DNA of 38,415 nt from CADEFX01 sp050260355 (GTDB lineage: Bacteria; Pseudomonadota; Alphaproteobacteria; Rhizobiales; Hyphomicrobiaceae): the NCBI GenBank assembly GCA_050260355.1, contig JBLNBZ010000078.1, positions 1-38,415 of the forward strand, given 5' to 3'. Under the pieces are notes generated by a model that worked only from the letters and a program-made list of their open reading frames with translations, was not told the origin of the DNA and did no database searches. Of this stretch, positions 1 to 8,911 are shown piece by piece. Position 1 is the stretch's first letter. Every line of letters starts with the position of its first letter. The translations under genes were made by a program, and so were the position numbers.

Positions 1-1
1 G

Positions 2-1204
2 CAGAACACGCTGCTGACGGCCGTCAAGGCGACCGAGCGCGGCGCGTTCGAATACCTGCCCAAGCCGTTCGACCTGAAGGAGCTCGTCAACGTCGTCGAG
101 CGCGCGCTGACCGTGCCGGCGCAGGCTGCGATCACGCCGGATGACGGCGCCGCGCCGGAAGAGAAGCTGCCGCTGATCGGCCGCTCGCCGGCCATGCAGG
201 AAATCTATCGCGTGCTGGCGCGGCTGATGGGCACCGATCTGACCGTGATGATCACCGGTGAGTCGGGCACCGGCAAAGAGCTCGTCGCCCGCGTTCTGCA
301 CGACTACAGCAAGCGGCGCAGCGGTCCCTTCGTAGCCCTCAACATGGCGGCCATCCCGCGCGAGCTGATCGAGAGCGAGCTGTTCGGCCACGAGAAGGGC
401 GCCTTCACGGGGGCGCAGGCGCGCACGCAAGGCCGCTTCGAGCAGGCCGAGGGCGGCACGCTATTCCTGGACGAGATCGGCGATATGCCGATGGAGGCGC
501 AGACGCGGCTGCTGCGCGTGCTGCAGGAGGGCGAGTACACCACCGTCGGCGGGCGCACGCCGATCAGGACCGACGTGCGCATCATCGCCGCCACGCACCG
601 CGACCTGCGCAACCAGATCCAGCAGGGCTTGTTTCGCGAGGACCTGTTCTACCGCTTGAATGTCGTGCCGCTTCGTCTGCCGCCTTTGCGCGAGCGACTG
701 GAGGATATCGGCGACCTGGTGCGGCACTTTTTGCGCCAGGCGAGCAAGGAAGGGCTCGGCCAGCGCACCATCGCACCCGCTGCCATCGAGCGCCTCAAGC
801 GGCACACGTGGCCCGGCAACGTGCGCGAGCTGGAAAATCTCGTGCGGCGGCTAGCGGCGCTGTACACCCAGGACACGATCACGGCGGAAATCGTCGACAC
901 CGAGCTTGCCGACATGGCGGCCTCCCCGCGCCTCGATGAGCCGTCGGGTGCGCCCAAGGAGCTCAACGAGCTGGTCGAGCGCTATCTCGCCGACTACTTC
1001 GCCGGCTTCGGCAAGGATATGCCGCCGCCGGGCCTCTACCGCCGTATCATCCGTCAAGTCGAGCTGCCGCTGATCACGGCAGCACTGGCGGCAACCCGCG
1101 GCAATCAGATCCGGGCGGCGGAGCTGCTCGGGCTCAATCGCAACACCCTGCGTGAGAAGATCCAGACCCTCGACATCCAGGTGTTCCGCGGTCCGCAGCC
1201 TTGA
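2..1204 (+). CDS. ntrC: NtrC nitrogen response regulator, sigma-54 activator (5' end outside window)
   Basis: NtrC is the response regulator of the NtrB/NtrC pair and activates sigma-54 promoters of nitrogen-assimilation genes. The reading frame is open from base 2, so the gene enters from the left and lacks roughly its first 80 residues. What remains starts in the end of the receiver domain (GAFEYLPKPFDLKELV). It is followed by an AAA+ domain with Walker A GESGTGKE (257-280), the sigma-54 contact loop GAFTGA (398-415) and Walker B GGTLFLDEIGD. A Fis-type helix-turn-helix lies at the C-terminus (RGNQIRAAELLGLNRNTLRE). The intact GAFTGA separates it from the NtrX paralogue downstream. Its partner ntrB is expected just upstream of the window, by inference from family gene order. 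Confidence 0.95.
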   Translation, partial: QNTLLTAVKATERGAFEYLPKPFDLKELVNVVERALTVPAQAAITPDDGAAPEEKLPLIGRSPAMQEIYRVLARLMGTDLTVMITGESGTGKELVARVLHDYSKRRSGPFVALNMAAIPRELIESELFGHEKGAFTGAQARTQGRFEQAEGGTLFLDEIGDMPMEAQTRLLRVLQEGEYTTVGGRTPIRTDVRIIAATHRDLRNQIQQGLFREDLFYRLNVVPLRLPPLRERLEDIGDLVRHFLRQASKEGLGQRTIAPAAIERLKRHTWPGNVRELENLVRRLAALYTQDTITAEIVDTELADMAASPRLDEPSGAPKELNELVERYLADYFAGFGKDMPPPGLYRRIIRQVELPLITAALAATRGNQIRAAELLGLNRNTLREKIQTLDIQVFRGPQP

Positions 1205-1292
1205 GGCGGCACCTGCCGCCACGGGACAATCCTGCGCGCGAGCTTGACGCCTGACATGATCCCCGATAAGGCTGTCGCGAAAATGTCACAGT

Positions 1293-1323
1293 TTGGCGCT
1301 GGATTGTTGTCGCTTTGCGCCAA
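1293..1323. promoter_or_regulatory. Inverted repeat in the ntrC-ntrY spacer
   Basis: The 213-bp spacer between ntrC and ntrY contains a perfect 7-bp inverted repeat, TTGGCGC (1293-1299) and GCGCCAA (1317-1323), with a 17-base loop. There is no T-tract, so it is not a standard intrinsic terminator. It could be a weak 3' hairpin for ntrC or an operator for ntrYX. I see no convincing sigma-54 (GG-N10-GC) promoter here. Confidence 0.25.
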
Positions 1324-1417
1324 CTGCAACGAAGGCCGTTGATCCTCGCCTTCGACGCCGACGGCGGCCGATACAACAGAGAACACGCTAGCAGCCACTG
1401 AAGGTTAGCCGGAGCGC

Positions 1418-3727
1418 ATGAGCTCGACCGACATCGACGATGACGTGCTCGATGAGGGCATCGACGAGGCGGACGCGCTGCCCGGCACGGGGCACCGCGC
1501 CTTCTGGGTCGGCCTCGTCATCGTCGTGCTGTCGGTCATATCGGGGCTCGCTGCCTACCTCATCCTGACCGGACTGACGCCGATCGCCCCCCGGGACGAG
1601 GTCGTCCTCTTCGTCCTGATGATCAATGTCGTGCTGATCATGGCCATGTTCGCCGTGATCATCTGGCAGGCGATCGGGCTGTGGCGGGCCTGGCGCAAAC
1701 GTGTGGCCGGCGCGCGCATTCATGCCCGCATCGTCGGCCTGTTCACGATCATCGCGGCCTTGCCCGCCCTGCTGCTGGCGCTGGCCGCGAGCACGACCTT
1801 CTCGCGCTCGCTCGACACGTGGTTCTCGGCCCGCACGCGGACCATCGTTGCCGCCTCGCTCGAGGTGGCCAATGCCTACCTCGAGGAGCACGGGCAGGTT
1901 ATCCGCACCGACGTCGTCAACATGGCGCGCGATCTGGACGACGCGATCGAGAAGACCGCGGGGCCGCCCGCCGAGTCGGCCGAGGTGCGCAACCTGGTGA
2001 TCGCGCAGGCCGGATTGCGCGACCTCACGCTGGTGGCGTTGATTGATGCCAAGGGCAACGTGCTGTTCTCGACGGCAGGCGACTCGCGCGTGCGCTACTC
2101 GCCGCCGGGCGATGCCGTCATCGAGCAGGCGCAGGCCGGACAGGTGCCGCTCTTGGCGCCCACCGACAGCTACCGCATCGCAGCGGTGACACGGCTTGCC
2201 CGCTCGCCGGGCATCTATCTCTACGGCGCGCGCAGCGTGAACCCGAAGGTCGTCGGGCAGCTTCGGCGGACCGAAGCCGGCGTTGCCGAATACCAGCGGT
2301 TGCGGCAGGCGCGCGGCGGCCTCAAGCTCGTGCATACGGTCATGTACTTCATGATCTCGATGACGGGCGTGCTGGCGGCCATCTGGGTCGGGCTCTGGTT
2401 TGCGAGCCAGCTCGTGGCTCCGATCCGCCGCCTGATCGCGGCCGCTCAGCAGGTCGCCAAGGGCAATCTTGCCGTTCAACTGCCGCTGCGGCGCGGCGAG
2501 GGCGATCTCAGGCGCCTGTCCAAGAACTTCAACCTGATGACGCGGGAGCTCGAGCGCCAGCGCACCGAGCTCGTCACCGCCAATACGCAGCTCAGCGAGC
2601 GGCGTCGCTTCATGGAGGCGGTGCTCGCCAACATCTCCGCAGGCGTCATCGGTCTCGATGCGCAAGGCCGCATCGCGCTCGCCAACACGTCGGCCGAGCG
2701 GCTTCTGAAGCTCGACGGAGCCGAGCTCGTCGGAAAGCCGTTGTCGGAGGTGGTGCCGGCCTTTGCCGATCTCGCCACGGCCGAGACGGGGCCGGGGCTC
2801 AAGACGCGCGCACAAAGCCAGATCTCGCTGACCGTCAACGACGAGGACCGCATCTTCACGGTGCGCGTCACTCGCGAGCACGCGGGCGACTCGCAGGATC
2901 ATGGCAGCGTCATCACCTTCGATGATGTGACCGATCTCGTGTCCGCTCAGCGCACCTCGGCGTGGGGCGACGTGGCGCGGCGCATCGCGCACGAGATCAA
3001 GAACCCGCTGACGCCGATCCAACTCTCCGCCGAGCGCATCAAGCGCAAGTACGGCCGCGTCATCAGCGATGATCGCGACACGTTCGAGAAGCTGACCGAC
3101 ACGATCGTGCGCCAGGTCGGCGATATCAAGAGCATGGTGGACGAGTTCGCCTCGTTCGCCCGCATCCCCAAGCCGCAGATGGAGCCGCACGATCTGCGCG
3201 AGGTGGTGCAGGAGCCGATGATCCAGTATCGCGAGACGCACCCGGCGATCACCTACACGATGACGCTGCCGCCGGATGAGCTGATCGTCCATTGCGACCG
3301 GCGGCTACTCGCGCAGGCCTTGACCAACCTCGTCAAGAACGCAACAGAAGCGGTGGAGGCGGCCGCCGCGGCGCCCGATGTCCCACCCGGATGGCGCGGC
3401 CGCGTCGAGACCTTGCTGCGGCAGCTCGACGGTCGCGTGGAGATTGAGGTGATCGACAATGGCCCCGGGCTGCCGAAGCACAATCGCGCGCGATTGCTCG
3501 AGCCCTACGTGACCACGAAGGGCGCGAAGGGAACGGGGCTCGGCCTTGCAATTGTCCAGAAGATTACGGAGCAGCATGGAGGCGCGCTGGCGCTGGAGGA
3601 TGCTCCTGCGCAAGCCGACGGCCGTCAGCGCGGCGCTTTAATTCGCATTACGCTGCCGATCAGAGATCGGCCCAGCGCGGGCGGCGAAGCGGAGCGGACG
3701 GTGCCGTTGCCGGCGGCACAGGCGTGA
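1418..3727 (+). CDS. ntrY: NtrY membrane sensor histidine kinase
   Basis: NtrY is the inner-membrane kinase that phosphorylates NtrX; the pair is linked to nitrogen metabolism and, in some alphaproteobacteria, to redox or envelope responses. The protein has 769 residues, normal for the family. The N-terminal part has about three hydrophobic segments (residues 28-125), then a periplasmic region, then another membrane span (about 305-330). HAMP (about 333-385) and PAS (about 400-505) domains follow. The H-box is RRIAHEIKNPLTP with phospho-acceptor His525, the N-box is LTNLVKNATEAVE near 634, and the G boxes are DNGPGLP and GTGLGLAI. The ATG start is preceded by GGAG at 1411. ntrX follows after 44 bp, which suggests one transcript. 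Confidence 0.95.
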   Translation: MSSTDIDDDVLDEGIDEADALPGTGHRAFWVGLVIVVLSVISGLAAYLILTGLTPIAPRDEVVLFVLMINVVLIMAMFAVIIWQAIGLWRAWRKRVAGARIHARIVGLFTIIAALPALLLALAASTTFSRSLDTWFSARTRTIVAASLEVANAYLEEHGQVIRTDVVNMARDLDDAIEKTAGPPAESAEVRNLVIAQAGLRDLTLVALIDAKGNVLFSTAGDSRVRYSPPGDAVIEQAQAGQVPLLAPTDSYRIAAVTRLARSPGIYLYGARSVNPKVVGQLRRTEAGVAEYQRLRQARGGLKLVHTVMYFMISMTGVLAAIWVGLWFASQLVAPIRRLIAAAQQVAKGNLAVQLPLRRGEGDLRRLSKNFNLMTRELERQRTELVTANTQLSERRRFMEAVLANISAGVIGLDAQGRIALANTSAERLLKLDGAELVGKPLSEVVPAFADLATAETGPGLKTRAQSQISLTVNDEDRIFTVRVTREHAGDSQDHGSVITFDDVTDLVSAQRTSAWGDVARRIAHEIKNPLTPIQLSAERIKRKYGRVISDDRDTFEKLTDTIVRQVGDIKSMVDEFASFARIPKPQMEPHDLREVVQEPMIQYRETHPAITYTMTLPPDELIVHCDRRLLAQALTNLVKNATEAVEAAAAAPDVPPGWRGRVETLLRQLDGRVEIEVIDNGPGLPKHNRARLLEPYVTTKGAKGTGLGLAIVQKITEQHGGALALEDAPAQADGRQRGALIRITLPIRDRPSAGGEAERTVPLPAAQA

Positions 3728-3771
3728 CGGAAGACGTGATTTCTTGGTTTGAGACCCAAGGGGAGTAATCG

Positions 3772-5166
3772 ATGCCCTCTGACATTTTGATCGTCGACGA
3801 CGAGGCCGACATACGCGAGTTGATCTCGGGCATTCTCGAGGATGAAGGCCATCGCACGCGGCTCGCCCGCGACGCTGACGAGGCGCTGAGGTCGATCGAG
3901 GAGCGCAGGCCGCATCTGGTGATCCTCGACATCTGGCTGCAGGGCAGCAGGCTCGACGGGCTCGAGGTTCTGAGTGCCATCAAGAAGCAGCATCCCGATC
4001 TTCCCGTCGTCATCATCTCGGGCCACGGCAACATCGAGACGGCGGTCACGGCCATCCGGCGCGGGGCCTACGACTACATCGAGAAGCCGTTCAAGGCGGA
4101 CCGTCTCATTCTCGTAACGCTGCGTGCGCTCGAGGCATCGCAATTGCGCCGCGAGGTGCGCAACCTCAAGGAGCGCTCGACGCACAGCTCCGAGATGATC
4201 GGCAAGTCGGCCGCCATCAACCAGCTTCGCCACCAGGTGGAGAAGGTCGCTCCAACCAACAGCCGTATCCTGATCCGAGGCTCGTCCGGCTCGGGCAAGG
4301 AGCTCGCTGCGCGCGTGATCCATGCCAAGTCGCTGCGGGCAGATGGACCCTTCGTCGTCCTCAACGCGGCGGCCATGGCGCCCGACCGTGTCGAGGAGGA
4401 GCTGTTCGGGACGGAGGACCGCGGCGGCCCGCGCAAGGTCGGCGCGCTCGAGGAGGCGCACGGAGGCACGCTCTACATCGACGAGATCGCCGACATGCCC
4501 CTCGAGACCCAGGGCAAGGTCCTGCGCGTCCTCGTCGAGCAGAAGTTCCAGCGCGTCGGCGGCGGGCCCAAGGTGGCCGTCGACGTGCGCATCATCTCCT
4601 CCACCAGCCGCGATCTGGAGCGCGAGATGCAGGAGAACCGCTTCAGGGAGGATCTCTTCCACCGCCTCAATGTCGTCCCGCTGCGAGTGCCGGGCCTGGC
4701 CGAGCGGCGCGACGACATTCCCGCCCTGATCGAGTATTTCGTGGCGCAGGTGGCGACCGCCTCGGGGTTGCCGCCGCGCAAGATCGGCGATGACGCCGTG
4801 GCCGTTCTGCAGGCGCACGACTGGCCCGGCAACGTGCGCGAGCTCAGAAACAACATCGAGCGGCTGATGATCCTGGCGGGCGGCGAGCCCGGCACGATGA
4901 TAACGGCCGACATGCTGCCGGAGGAGATCGGCGCGAACGTGCCTCTGCCCGTGAACGGCGGTGCCGAGCACCTGATGTCGCTGCCGCTGCGCGAGGCGCG
5001 CGAGATCTTCGAGCGCGAGTACCTGCTGGCACAGATCAACCGCTTCGGCGGCAACATCTCGCGGACGGCGGAGTTCGTCGGCATGGAGCGCTCCGCCCTG
5101 CATCGCAAGCTGCGTGCGCTGGGCGTGAGCTCGGAGCAGCGCAGCGGAGATGCGCGTCCGAACTGA
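3772..5166 (+). CDS. ntrX: NtrX response regulator, NtrC-like but lacking GAFTGA
   Basis: NtrX is the cytoplasmic response regulator paired with NtrY. The 464-residue protein begins with a receiver domain with acidic pair Asp9/Asp10 and phospho-acceptor Asp53 (VILDIWLQG). An AAA+ domain follows with Walker A RGSSGSGKE and Walker B GGTLYIDEIADMP. A Fis-type helix-turn-helix lies at the C-terminus (GGNISRTAEFVGMERSALHR). Where sigma-54 activators carry GAFTGA, this protein reads EDRGGPRKVGALEEAHGG. It therefore probably does not remodel sigma-54 polymerase; this is an inference from the missing loop. The start ATG has a strong GGGGAG ribosome site six to seven bases upstream. Confidence 0.94.
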   Translation: MPSDILIVDDEADIRELISGILEDEGHRTRLARDADEALRSIEERRPHLVILDIWLQGSRLDGLEVLSAIKKQHPDLPVVIISGHGNIETAVTAIRRGAYDYIEKPFKADRLILVTLRALEASQLRREVRNLKERSTHSSEMIGKSAAINQLRHQVEKVAPTNSRILIRGSSGSGKELAARVIHAKSLRADGPFVVLNAAAMAPDRVEEELFGTEDRGGPRKVGALEEAHGGTLYIDEIADMPLETQGKVLRVLVEQKFQRVGGGPKVAVDVRIISSTSRDLEREMQENRFREDLFHRLNVVPLRVPGLAERRDDIPALIEYFVAQVATASGLPPRKIGDDAVAVLQAHDWPGNVRELRNNIERLMILAGGEPGTMITADMLPEEIGANVPLPVNGGAEHLMSLPLREAREIFEREYLLAQINRFGGNISRTAEFVGMERSALHRKLRALGVSSEQRSGDARPN

Positions 5167-5198
5167 CGGGCGCGAACGAGCACGAGAGGGAAGCGGGG

Positions 5199-6062
5199 AT
5201 GACACGCATTATCTATGTCAACGGGCGCTACATGCCCTATGCCGAGGCTTCGGTTCACCCGGAGGACCGCGGCTATCAGTTCGGCGATGCCGTCTATGAG
5301 GTGTGCGAGGTGCGCGGCGGCAGGCTCGTCGACGAGCGGCGACACATGGAGCGGCTCAAGCGCTCCCTTGCCGAGCTCGGCATGCCCGAGCCGATGGCAC
5401 CCGGCGCATGGGCGCGCGTGATGCGCGAGACCATCCGGCGCAACCGCGTGACGAACGGGCTCGTCTATCTGCAGGTGTCGCGCGGCGCTCACCCGCGCGA
5501 GTTCGTCTTTCCGCCGCCCGGCACGCCGCAGACGGTCGTGTGCCTGGCGCGCAATGCGGCCAAGGGCAAGGCCGAGGTGGCCGCGGCCAAAGGCATCGCC
5601 ATCAAGACCGTTCCCGACATCCGCTGGGGCCGTTGCGACATCAAGACGGTCATGCTGCTGCCGGCCTCCCTGGCCAAGCAGGCGGCGCGGAACGAGGGGG
5701 CGAACGACGCCTGGTTCGTCGACGAGGAGGGGTACGTCACGGAGGGCGCATCCTCGAACGCATGGATCGTGGACAAGTCGGGGCAGCTCATCACCCGGTC
5801 GGCGGACCACGCCATCTTGCGCGGCATCACGCGGACGACTTTGATCGACCTCTTGGCGCGCGAGGGCCTCAAGCTCGTCGAGCGGCGGTTCACGGTCGAG
5901 GAGGCCAAGGCGGCCAGGGAAGCCTTTCTGACCTCGGCGACCAGTATCGTCATGCCGGTTGTCGCCATCGACGGGCAGCCGATTGGCAACGGCGCACCGG
6001 GCCTGCTGACGCTGAAGCTGCGCGAACACTACCATGACCACGCCGAGCTTGCGGACACCTGA
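5199..6062 (+). CDS. dat: D-amino-acid aminotransferase (fold type IV PLP enzyme)
   Basis: It probably transfers the amino group between D-alanine and 2-oxo acids such as 2-oxoglutarate, supplying D-glutamate or degrading D-amino acids. The 287-residue length and the motifs EDRGYQFGDAVYEV near the N-terminus and EGASSNAWIV in the C-terminal half are those of the branched-chain/D-amino-acid aminotransferase family. The predicted Schiff-base lysine is Lys149 in CDIKTVMLLP. A branched-chain aminotransferase or aminodeoxychorismate lyase is less likely, because the CDIK context and gene position between ntrX and hfq match D-amino-acid aminotransferases of Hyphomicrobiales. The ATG has AGAGGGA about ten bases upstream. 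It starts 32 bp after ntrX, probably in the same transcript. Confidence 0.88.
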   Translation: MTRIIYVNGRYMPYAEASVHPEDRGYQFGDAVYEVCEVRGGRLVDERRHMERLKRSLAELGMPEPMAPGAWARVMRETIRRNRVTNGLVYLQVSRGAHPREFVFPPPGTPQTVVCLARNAAKGKAEVAAAKGIAIKTVPDIRWGRCDIKTVMLLPASLAKQAARNEGANDAWFVDEEGYVTEGASSNAWIVDKSGQLITRSADHAILRGITRTTLIDLLAREGLKLVERRFTVEEAKAAREAFLTSATSIVMPVVAIDGQPIGNGAPGLLTLKLREHYHDHAELADT

Positions 6063-6134
6063 CCTCGAGGCGCGGCGAGACCCGGTCGACTAGTTTCGCA
6101 ATCAAAGTTGATGCATGGCAGACTCGCGACTTTG

Positions 6135-6163
6135 CTTGCGCACTGCCTTGTTTCAGTCTACCT
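6135..6163 (+). promoter_or_regulatory. Candidate hfq promoter
   Basis: The 227-bp spacer upstream of hfq is AT-richer than its surroundings. It contains CTTGCG (6135-6140), a 17-base spacer and CTACCT (6158-6163), a partial match to the alphaproteobacterial housekeeping pattern CTTGAC-N17-CTATAT. It would give a leader of about 120 bases. This is a pattern match only. Confidence 0.3.
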
Positions 6164-6289
6164 GATCTGTTGGATTTCAAGACTAAATTGCGATTACAAG
6201 GAACTGTTGTCAACCAGCCGTAAATAGCGGTGCGGGTCCGTCAACTGCACCGCAAGAAGAAATGAGGCACAGAAAAAAGAGCAGCTTCC

Positions 6290-6544
6290 ATGGCCGCAGA
6301 ACGAACCCAAAGTCTACAAGACACGTTTCTCAACCACGTACGCAAGAACAAGACGCCGCTGACGATCTTCCTCATCAACGGCGTAAAATTGCAGGGGATT
6401 GTCACATGGTTCGACAATTTCTGCGTGCTCTTGCGACGTGACGGGCACTCGCAGCTCGTCTACAAGCACGCCATCTCGACCATTATGCCCGGACAGCCGG
6501 TCCATCTCATGGACCAGGATCCGGCGGAGGTCCCGCAAGGGTAG
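6290..6544 (+). CDS. hfq: RNA chaperone Hfq
   Basis: Hfq is a hexameric Sm-like protein that pairs small RNAs with mRNAs and controls many transcripts, including nitrogen-fixation and stress genes in related bacteria. The 84-residue protein has the Hfq Sm1 signature (SLQDTFLNHVRKNKTPLTIF, then NGVKLQG) and the Sm2 signature YKHAIST. The C-terminal tail is short, as is usual in alphaproteobacteria. The distal-face aromatic position is Phe27, where E. coli has Tyr25. The stop codon is a single TAG at 6542, and the frame then stays open into hflX. Confidence 0.97.
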   Translation: MAAERTQSLQDTFLNHVRKNKTPLTIFLINGVKLQGIVTWFDNFCVLLRRDGHSQLVYKHAISTIMPGQPVHLMDQDPAEVPQG

Positions 6545-6616
6545 TTACAACCCATCGACGACCGGTCGCACGGCACTGAAGCGCCCCCAGAGCGCAACGA
6601 CGCTGCTCCACGACGC

Positions 6617-7990
6617 GTGCGGGAGCGGACCAGAGCCGTCGTGCTGGTGCCCGCGCTGACGGCGCGCAGATCCCCCCGTCCGCCGAATGGCGACCGGGCA
6701 CGGGATCAGCGCCTGGGCGCGTCGCACAGCACCGAGGATCGCCTCGAGGAGGCGCGTGGCCTTGCCGAGGCCATTGACCTCGAGGTGTGCCACGCGGGCG
6801 TCGTGCCGCTGCCGTCGCCGCGGCCGGCCACCTTGTTCGGATCGGGTAAGGTGCGCGAGATCGGCGAGCTGGTGCGCAGCGAGGAGGCCGATCTTGTCAT
6901 CATCGATCACGCCGTGTCGCCGGTGCAGCAGCGCAACCTCGAGACGGCCTGGAACTGCAAGGTCCTCGATCGCACCGGCCTGATCCTCGAGATCTTCGGC
7001 CGCCGCGCGCATACGAGGGAGGGTCGGCTGCAGGTCGAGCTGGCGCATCTCACCTACCAGCGGAGCAGGCTCGTCAGGAGTTGGACCCACCTCGAGCGTC
7101 AGCGCGGCGGCTATGGCTTCCTCGGTGGACCGGGCGAGACGCAGATCGAGACCGACCGGCGCCTGCTGCAGGAGCGTATCGACAAGATCCGCGATGAGCT
7201 GAAGGTGGTGGTAAAGACGCGTGCGCTGCATCGCAGTGGCCGGCGCCGCGTACCCTACCCGATCGTCGCCATTGTCGGCTACACCAACGCCGGCAAGTCC
7301 ACCCTGTTCAATCGCATCACCGGCGCCGGTGTGTTGGCCGTGGACCAGGTGTTCGCAACACTCGACCCAACCATGCGGGAGGTTGCGCTGGAGAGCGGGC
7401 GACGCCTCATCCTGTCCGATACCGTGGGCTTCATCTCCGAGCTGCCGACAATGTTGGTGGCGGCGTTTCGCGCCACGCTCGAAGAGGTTGTCGAGGCCGA
7501 TCTGGTTCTGCACGTGCGCGACATCAGCCACGCCGAGCGCGAGGCCCAGCGCCTCGACGTAGAACGGGTGCTGAAAGACCTCGGCATCGACGCCCTCGCG
7601 CCCGACACCAAGGTGCTCGAGGTGTGGAACAAGATTGATCGGCTCGATGCGCGCGAGCGCGAGGAGATCGAGAACAGCGCGCGCCGGGCGGCGTCGCGGC
7701 CCGTGCTGGTGTCGGCGGTGAGCGGGGAGGGGGTGGCCGACCTGTTGCAGGCCATCGACAAGCGTCTCGCCACGGCCGACGAAGTCGTGACGCTCGAGAT
7801 TCCCACTGAGGCCGGGGGTCTCATCAGCTGGCTGCACCGCCACGGCGAGGTTCTGGGCCGCGAAACAACCGATGCGGGGCATCTCATTCTGCGCGTCCGC
7901 GTCGATGCGGCAACGCGAGGCAAGCTGCAGGGCCAGATGAAGCGCGCAGGCCTTGCCGCCGGAGCCGATCAGGCGCACGAGCGCGACTGA
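6617..7990 (+). CDS. hflX: GTPase HflX
   Basis: HflX is an Obg-related GTPase that binds the large ribosomal subunit and splits stalled or stress-hibernating ribosomes. The 457-residue protein has the HflX N-terminal domain (RPATLFGSGKVREI), the glycine-rich linker GGYGFLGGPGETQIETDRR, and a G domain with G1 GYTNAGKST (from residue 221), G3 DTVGF and G4 NKID. The start is uncertain. GTG at 6617 is the first usable start after hfq and has no clear ribosome site, so translation may be coupled to hfq. The 24 sense codons between the hfq TAG and this GTG are in the same frame as both genes. The hfq-hflX pairing is conserved across proteobacteria. Confidence 0.94.
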   Translation: MRERTRAVVLVPALTARRSPRPPNGDRARDQRLGASHSTEDRLEEARGLAEAIDLEVCHAGVVPLPSPRPATLFGSGKVREIGELVRSEEADLVIIDHAVSPVQQRNLETAWNCKVLDRTGLILEIFGRRAHTREGRLQVELAHLTYQRSRLVRSWTHLERQRGGYGFLGGPGETQIETDRRLLQERIDKIRDELKVVVKTRALHRSGRRRVPYPIVAIVGYTNAGKSTLFNRITGAGVLAVDQVFATLDPTMREVALESGRRLILSDTVGFISELPTMLVAAFRATLEEVVEADLVLHVRDISHAEREAQRLDVERVLKDLGIDALAPDTKVLEVWNKIDRLDAREREEIENSARRAASRPVLVSAVSGEGVADLLQAIDKRLATADEVVTLEIPTEAGGLISWLHRHGEVLGRETTDAGHLILRVRVDAATRGKLQGQMKRAGLAAGADQAHERD

Positions 7991-8009
7991 CGCCGCGGTC
8001 CGCACGCTT

Positions 8010-8867
8010 TCAGCCGTGGCGCTCTTCCGACTTGGCCTCGTTCCAGAGGCCATCCATCTCTTCGAGGCTCGATTGCGCCGGAGTCTTGCCACGGGCGGCG
8101 AGCTTTGCCTCGATGCGGCCGAAGCGGCGCACGAACTTCTCGTTGGCCGCACGCAGGCTCGCCTCCGGGTCGATCTCGAGGTGACGCGCCACGTTGGCGA
8201 GGACGAACAGCAGGTCACCATACTCCTCGGCTATTCCTGCTTGCCCGCCGGCCGCGATCTGCGCCTCGAGCTCGCCCAGCTCCTCCTTCAACTTGTCGAG
8301 CACCGGCGTGAGCGAGGGCCAGTCGAAGCCGACGTCGGCCGCCTTATCCTGCAGCTTGATGGCGCGTACGAGCGCCGGCAGGGCGACGGGAACCGATTGC
8401 AGCAAGCCGTGACGTGAAGCGTCGGGTGCGCCTGTGCGCGCGCGCTCTGCCGCTTTGGCCGAGCGCTCCTCGGCCTTGGCCTTCTCCCAGAAGCCCTTGG
8501 CAGCGCCGGCAGCCCGGGCCTCGGCGTCGCCGAAGACGTGCGGATGACGTCGCACCATCTTGTCGGCGATCGCCTCGGCCACATCGGCAAAGGCGAAGGC
8601 CCCTTGCTCCTCGGCCATGCGCGCGTGATACACAACCTGCAGCAGCAGATCGCCCAGCTCCTCCTTCAGGTCAGACATATCGCCGCGTGCGATCGCATCT
8701 GCGACCTCGTAGGCTTCCTCGATCGTATAGGGGGCAATGGTCTCGAACGTCTGCTCGAGATCCCACGGGCAACCTGTCCCCGGCGTTCTGAGCGCGGCCA
8801 TAATGTCGATGAGCCGACGCAATTGTATGGCAGCCGCTGTCTCCGCCACCGCTTGAGGTTCCCGCAT
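8010..8867 (-). CDS. mazG: Nucleoside triphosphate pyrophosphohydrolase MazG
   Basis: MazG hydrolyses (d)NTPs to monophosphate and pyrophosphate, acting as a house-cleaning enzyme and, in E. coli, affecting ppGpp levels. The 285-residue protein shows the two-domain E. coli-type layout. The N-terminal domain starts GCPWDLEQTFETIAPYTIEE and carries the metal-binding pattern EEAYEVADAI followed by KEELGDLLLQVVYH. The second domain repeats this as KEELGELEAQIAAG and EEYGDLLFVLANVARH. It is convergent with hflX (19-bp gap) and divergent from the hydrolase at 8912 (44-bp gap). Between the domains is an Ala/Lys-rich linker. Confidence 0.94.
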   Translation of the reverse strand: MREPQAVAETAAAIQLRRLIDIMAALRTPGTGCPWDLEQTFETIAPYTIEEAYEVADAIARGDMSDLKEELGDLLLQVVYHARMAEEQGAFAFADVAEAIADKMVRRHPHVFGDAEARAAGAAKGFWEKAKAEERSAKAAERARTGAPDASRHGLLQSVPVALPALVRAIKLQDKAADVGFDWPSLTPVLDKLKEELGELEAQIAAGGQAGIAEEYGDLLFVLANVARHLEIDPEASLRAANEKFVRRFGRIEAKLAARGKTPAQSSLEEMDGLWNEAKSEERHG

Positions 8868-8911
8868 GCTCCTGCTTCCTTATCGACCGTCGGCTTTCGC
8901 GGGGTCATAGC

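Noticed and set aside
1290..1315. Possible sigma-54 promoter upstream of ntrY
   Set aside because: TGGCGC is present but the GC of the -12 element is missing at the required spacing.
1388..3292. Minus-strand open frame of 634 codons opposite ntrY
   Set aside because: Low-complexity Arg/His/Asp-rich translation, mirrors codon structure of ntrY; a GC-driven antisense frame.
3625..6041. Long minus-strand frames opposite ntrX and dat (over 500 codons each)
   Set aside because: No recognisable domains and fully covered by clear plus-strand genes.
6545..8221. Minus-strand 558-codon frame opposite hflX and overlapping mazG
   Set aside because: Conflicts with two well-supported genes and has no family features.
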